64,000 nucleotides of DNA from NCBI GenBank assembly GCA_028023455.1, contig JAQFVV010000001.1:18845611-18909610 (forward strand), given 5' to 3'. The position numbers were made by a program, and so were the translations under genes. Shown in pieces: positions 60,801-64,000 of this stretch. The DNA is from Epiperipatus broadwayi (lineage: Eukaryota; Onychophora; Udeonychophora; Euonychophora; Peripatidae). The stretch's first letter is position 1. Each line of letters starts with the position of its first letter. The notes beneath the pieces are model-generated. The model was not told the DNA's origin. It searched no databases and saw nothing but the letters and a program-made list of their open reading frames with translations.

Positions 60801-63800
60801 ATAATATTACCTTATATATACAGCTAATTATCTTTTTACACATTTTTTTTTTTTTTTTGCACGATTTTGAATAACAAGAATTAAATATGAAAAAAAATCT
60901 TTTTATACACAGGTTGTCTTAAAATAACATGATGATTAAAAAAACAGTACTTGGGATTAGAGCTGCTGTCACATATCATTATTGGAATGAATAAACAAAT
61001 ATTATTTTCTGAAAGGCTTAAAAACAATCATCTCACATTCTTAAAGTAATTCTTAAGTTATGAAACTTTTTTAAAAAATTCTAAATTATTTCATGTAAGT
61101 AATATAAAATAATTTATTTTCCTTTTTAGAAGATTGTAAATGTTTTTAATTCAGTGTTTATTTACATATTTGTTTCTGAGGTCAAGATCGTCATGATTAC
61201 ATCACAAAACTAAAAAAAAGAAAAAATGTCTATTATTATCATTTAATTGAAAATAATAAAAAATCATCTTTTTTTTCCCATTATTTTAAAAACAAAAATC
61301 TCTCTCTCTTTTTTTTTTTTTTTTTTGGCAATATTCCTGCAAATGGTGAAATTTATTTATCTGCATTGTAATGTTTTTGACATTTGTTTTGAAAGGGAAG
61401 TAGTATATTTTTGCTATTGATGCTTTGTTTGCATTTTGACATGTTTTATAAAAAAAATTCCTTATTGGTGTTGATGTTAAAAAAATGTAATTTTGTTTAA
61501 ATTTAGTTGATTAATTTATTTAAATTTATTAATTTTGTTAAATCAATAAATGGTAAATTACACTGCAAGTTTTAGTGATAACAATGCTATTCCAGTCATG
61601 CACAGGCATATGTGTTTATTGTCAAAAAGATGATGATGAATAAAATCTTGGGAATTTTTCTATTTTACGGACAAGCAAAATGGCATCTGTATTTTTGATT
61701 AGTATACAGTTTTGGGGGGCTACAATTTCTCTTTTCCAATGTGTTAGTTGTTAAATTAAAAAAAAAAAAAATTAAATGAAATAAAAGTAATAAATTCCAA
61801 TAAATTACATTAATGATCTTTATTTCAATTTCTTTTTACTTGTAAAATGGAAGTGACAATATGCTTGAAATTTTAAAATTCTTCGTGGCTTGTGTAGAAA
61901 AACCAATGAGTGCTGTCTTTGTGTATTCCCCAGTGGATTGCTGAATTTCTCAGGCCTGTAGATATTAACAAGCATATATGTGTAAAAAACATATATTTGG
62001 ATTGAGTTATAAACACAAACTAAATGGATCGATTAAAAAAATATTTATCAATTTATTAATAACGAATAAATAAAACAGCTGTATATATATACTCACAACT
62101 ACCAACACATACACAAAATTTTAAATATCATAGTAACAAATGTTTTAAATTTAAGTTTAACTTTAATGTTTAAGGCCTTATGTATAATGACAGCAACTTA
62201 CAATTCACAAACTATGGTTTTGAGTTATTATTCTCTTTATATTTTTTTATTGGTGTTTACATTTAGTCCCACCGATGGTAGTTCTTCTTAAACACTGGTG
62301 ATGTTAGAGAGTAATTATAGCAATACTGGGGCCTTTATATGTAATATAATACCAGTAGGTATTATATAATTAACACAATACTGTTCATTTCTTTCATCAC
62401 AGCTTATTGAGACATTGTGTTGGCTGGTTTTGCAAACTTCAGTGCCAGTTTCTGGATCAGACTGCATTTTCTGGGTTATTTTGGCTGGTGTGAATTTTTT
62501 TGTCTATGTACTCATTATATATATTTTGCTACATAAAGTCATCATACTGGATATTAGACAGTATTGAAAAATATCTTTGAAAAAAAAACAGTCAATAAAA
62601 TACAGCTATCTAAATTACAATGGAAAAAGTTTTAATCAGCAGTTGTTACTTTCCTTAGCATGGATCTCTATGATCCAGTTTCAAAAATACATGAGGCTGA
62701 AATGTAAAGTAATATAGAATGAAATGCTAAACTCCTGGAATTAGAATCAGAAATTAAAATGTCTAGTTTCTTGTTTTATAAATATTTATATCTATTTGAT
62801 GTTGTTCAAACATGTTTTAAAACATATATGTTACCATCTAGGGAAAATCTGACCTTTTTTTATACAATCTAATTTTTGAAAAACATCCTCATTATTTTCA
62901 TCATAATATTGTGTGGAAACAAATTCTATATACATTATATCACAACTTTATATATAAATAAATAACAATATTAAAAAAATAGCTTTTCTTTTCTCTCTTT
63001 CTTTAATTAAAGTTGTCAATGTAGGAAAAAAGAAATTCATTGTTAAACTTTAAATATAGCTTGATAATCTCTAAAATATTATTAATTGAAAAATTTTAAT
63101 ATTATATTTAGTTTTGCCATTCAGTTTTCCTATAAAAATATAGAAAATTTTATTTAAAATCTCAGTTCAAAACTAACTAGAACAGGTTCAAATTTAGATT
63201 TTTTTTAGAAACTATGCAATTCTTTTGTGTATTGAGACATTTTTCTTTTTTACAAAAATTTAACATTATTACTTCATAGTTTTTACAAAGTAAATTTATA
63301 AGGTATTACCAAATACATAAACTAGTCCTTTTTTTTCAATTCTTTAAGCTTACTCAAATGTCATGCATTTACACACATGTAAATGACAATTTGTATATTT
63401 AGTAGTCATTTCACATGAGTTTTTATTAAACATATTTTTTTCTCTCTGCAGCATTGTGATACAATCAGCATGGGCTGTATCAGATTTGTTATTCATTTTA
63501 TTTCATATGGACATATTTAATCTTTTATAATTCAATGTTCCTTAGTTATTTATTAATTTTTGATTTTATATATATATATAAAACCATATATTTCCTTGTA
63601 ATTCAAAGAAAAGAAGGTCACTTATAGCTAGATATTGTATTCTTTGATAGGTTTTTTTGTGTTAAATTTTGATTACAAATTTTATTTGCTTTATTTAACA
63701 TTAATAAATTAGCTATTAAGTTGAAATAAGAATTGGTATACTTGGTGTTCAATTTATCTGCTCATCTTACTCCTCAGTAAATAGAAATTATAATTTTTTT

Positions 63801-64000
63801 TTCTACTGTATGTCAATTACTTTGAGAGTTTAAAAGCATTACTGAGCTTTAATTTGGAATATGTTGTAGGAAACTGTAAAATGATGTCTCTATAAAGATC
63901 TTTGTAAAATATTCTTTCTCTGAAAGTAGCACATAGAGTCCATGTGATTCAGGCTTTATAAAAGTGATTATTAATGGCAAGTTTTGCAGATCCTTAGAGG
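57814..64000. other. AT-rich DNA without recognisable gene
   Basis: The frame at 57731-58036 (minus) overlaps the end of the 2-kb repeat and shows no domain. Homopolymer runs (for example T at 60846-60859, 61309-61326) and a short (TA)n at 63570-63580 occur. Around 62390-62500 composition is less AT-rich but no exon could be supported. Confidence 0.45.

Overview
This is an AT-rich window (roughly three quarters A+T by eye) from an animal nuclear genome. It has long microsatellites, decayed non-LTR retrotransposons of several clades, Penelope-like elements (PLEs) and almost no intact reading frames. I recognise no host protein-coding gene and no tRNA or rRNA gene. Every recognisable coding remnant belongs to a retroelement, except one stretch (about 53.6-54.9 kb) whose origin I cannot name. 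The mix of PLE, Tx1/L1-like, jockey/CR1-like and RTE-like LINEs points to a metazoan, probably an invertebrate. The species cannot be fixed from the sequence.

Layout: 1-2.8 kb AT-rich with compound (TA)n/(GA)n; 2.84-4.02 kb decayed minus-strand LINE (RT core and C-terminal Cys/His finger); 4.99-5.15 kb (TC)n plus a perfect hairpin; 8.87-11.53 kb head-to-head pair of PLE copies; 11.6-11.8 kb RTE-like LINE 3' end; 13.15 kb hammerhead ribozyme motif; 13.63-14.91 kb tail-to-tail pair of another PLE; 15.8-16.4 kb ~400-bp direct repeat with a decayed hammerhead; 19.0-20.25 kb ~300-bp repeat in direct and inverted copies, interrupted by a hairpin retroposon; 20.7-23.2 kb (ATT)n and unrecognised GC-richer DNA; 23.2-32.4 kb featureless except a 140-bp palindrome at 31.05 kb; 32.46-32.99 kb hammerhead-bearing hairpin retroposon with a 15-bp target-site duplication (TSD); 37.3-40.44 kb jockey/CR1-like LINE with a hairpin retroposon inserted; 40.55-45.5 kb near-full-length Tx1/L1-like LINE; 48.31-50.34 kb and 55.79-57.81 kb two direct copies of a ~2-kb repeat; between them a very long (AAT)n array and a ~2.4-kb PLE palindrome (50.89-53.26 kb) carrying a nested hairpin retroposon with hammerheads; 57.8-64 kb featureless.

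The most interesting signal is a family of short repeats, four copies in the window. All share the same left end (antisense of the unit's 3' sequence) and the same ~50-60-nt right-hand tail. Three have clear 12-15-bp TSDs, and all are folded back on themselves with different inversion points. The two long copies carry type I hammerhead self-cleaving ribozyme motifs; one, at 52519-52560, has every canonical core nucleotide. This resembles the retrozyme/PLE hammerhead theme known from metazoans, but as fold-back elements with fixed ends. The PLE copies here are also arranged as inverted pairs. A second, unrelated hammerhead occurs at 13146-13189. I infer, but cannot prove, that PLE-type reverse transcriptase mobilised the hairpin elements and that template switching or snap-back priming produced the inverted copies.
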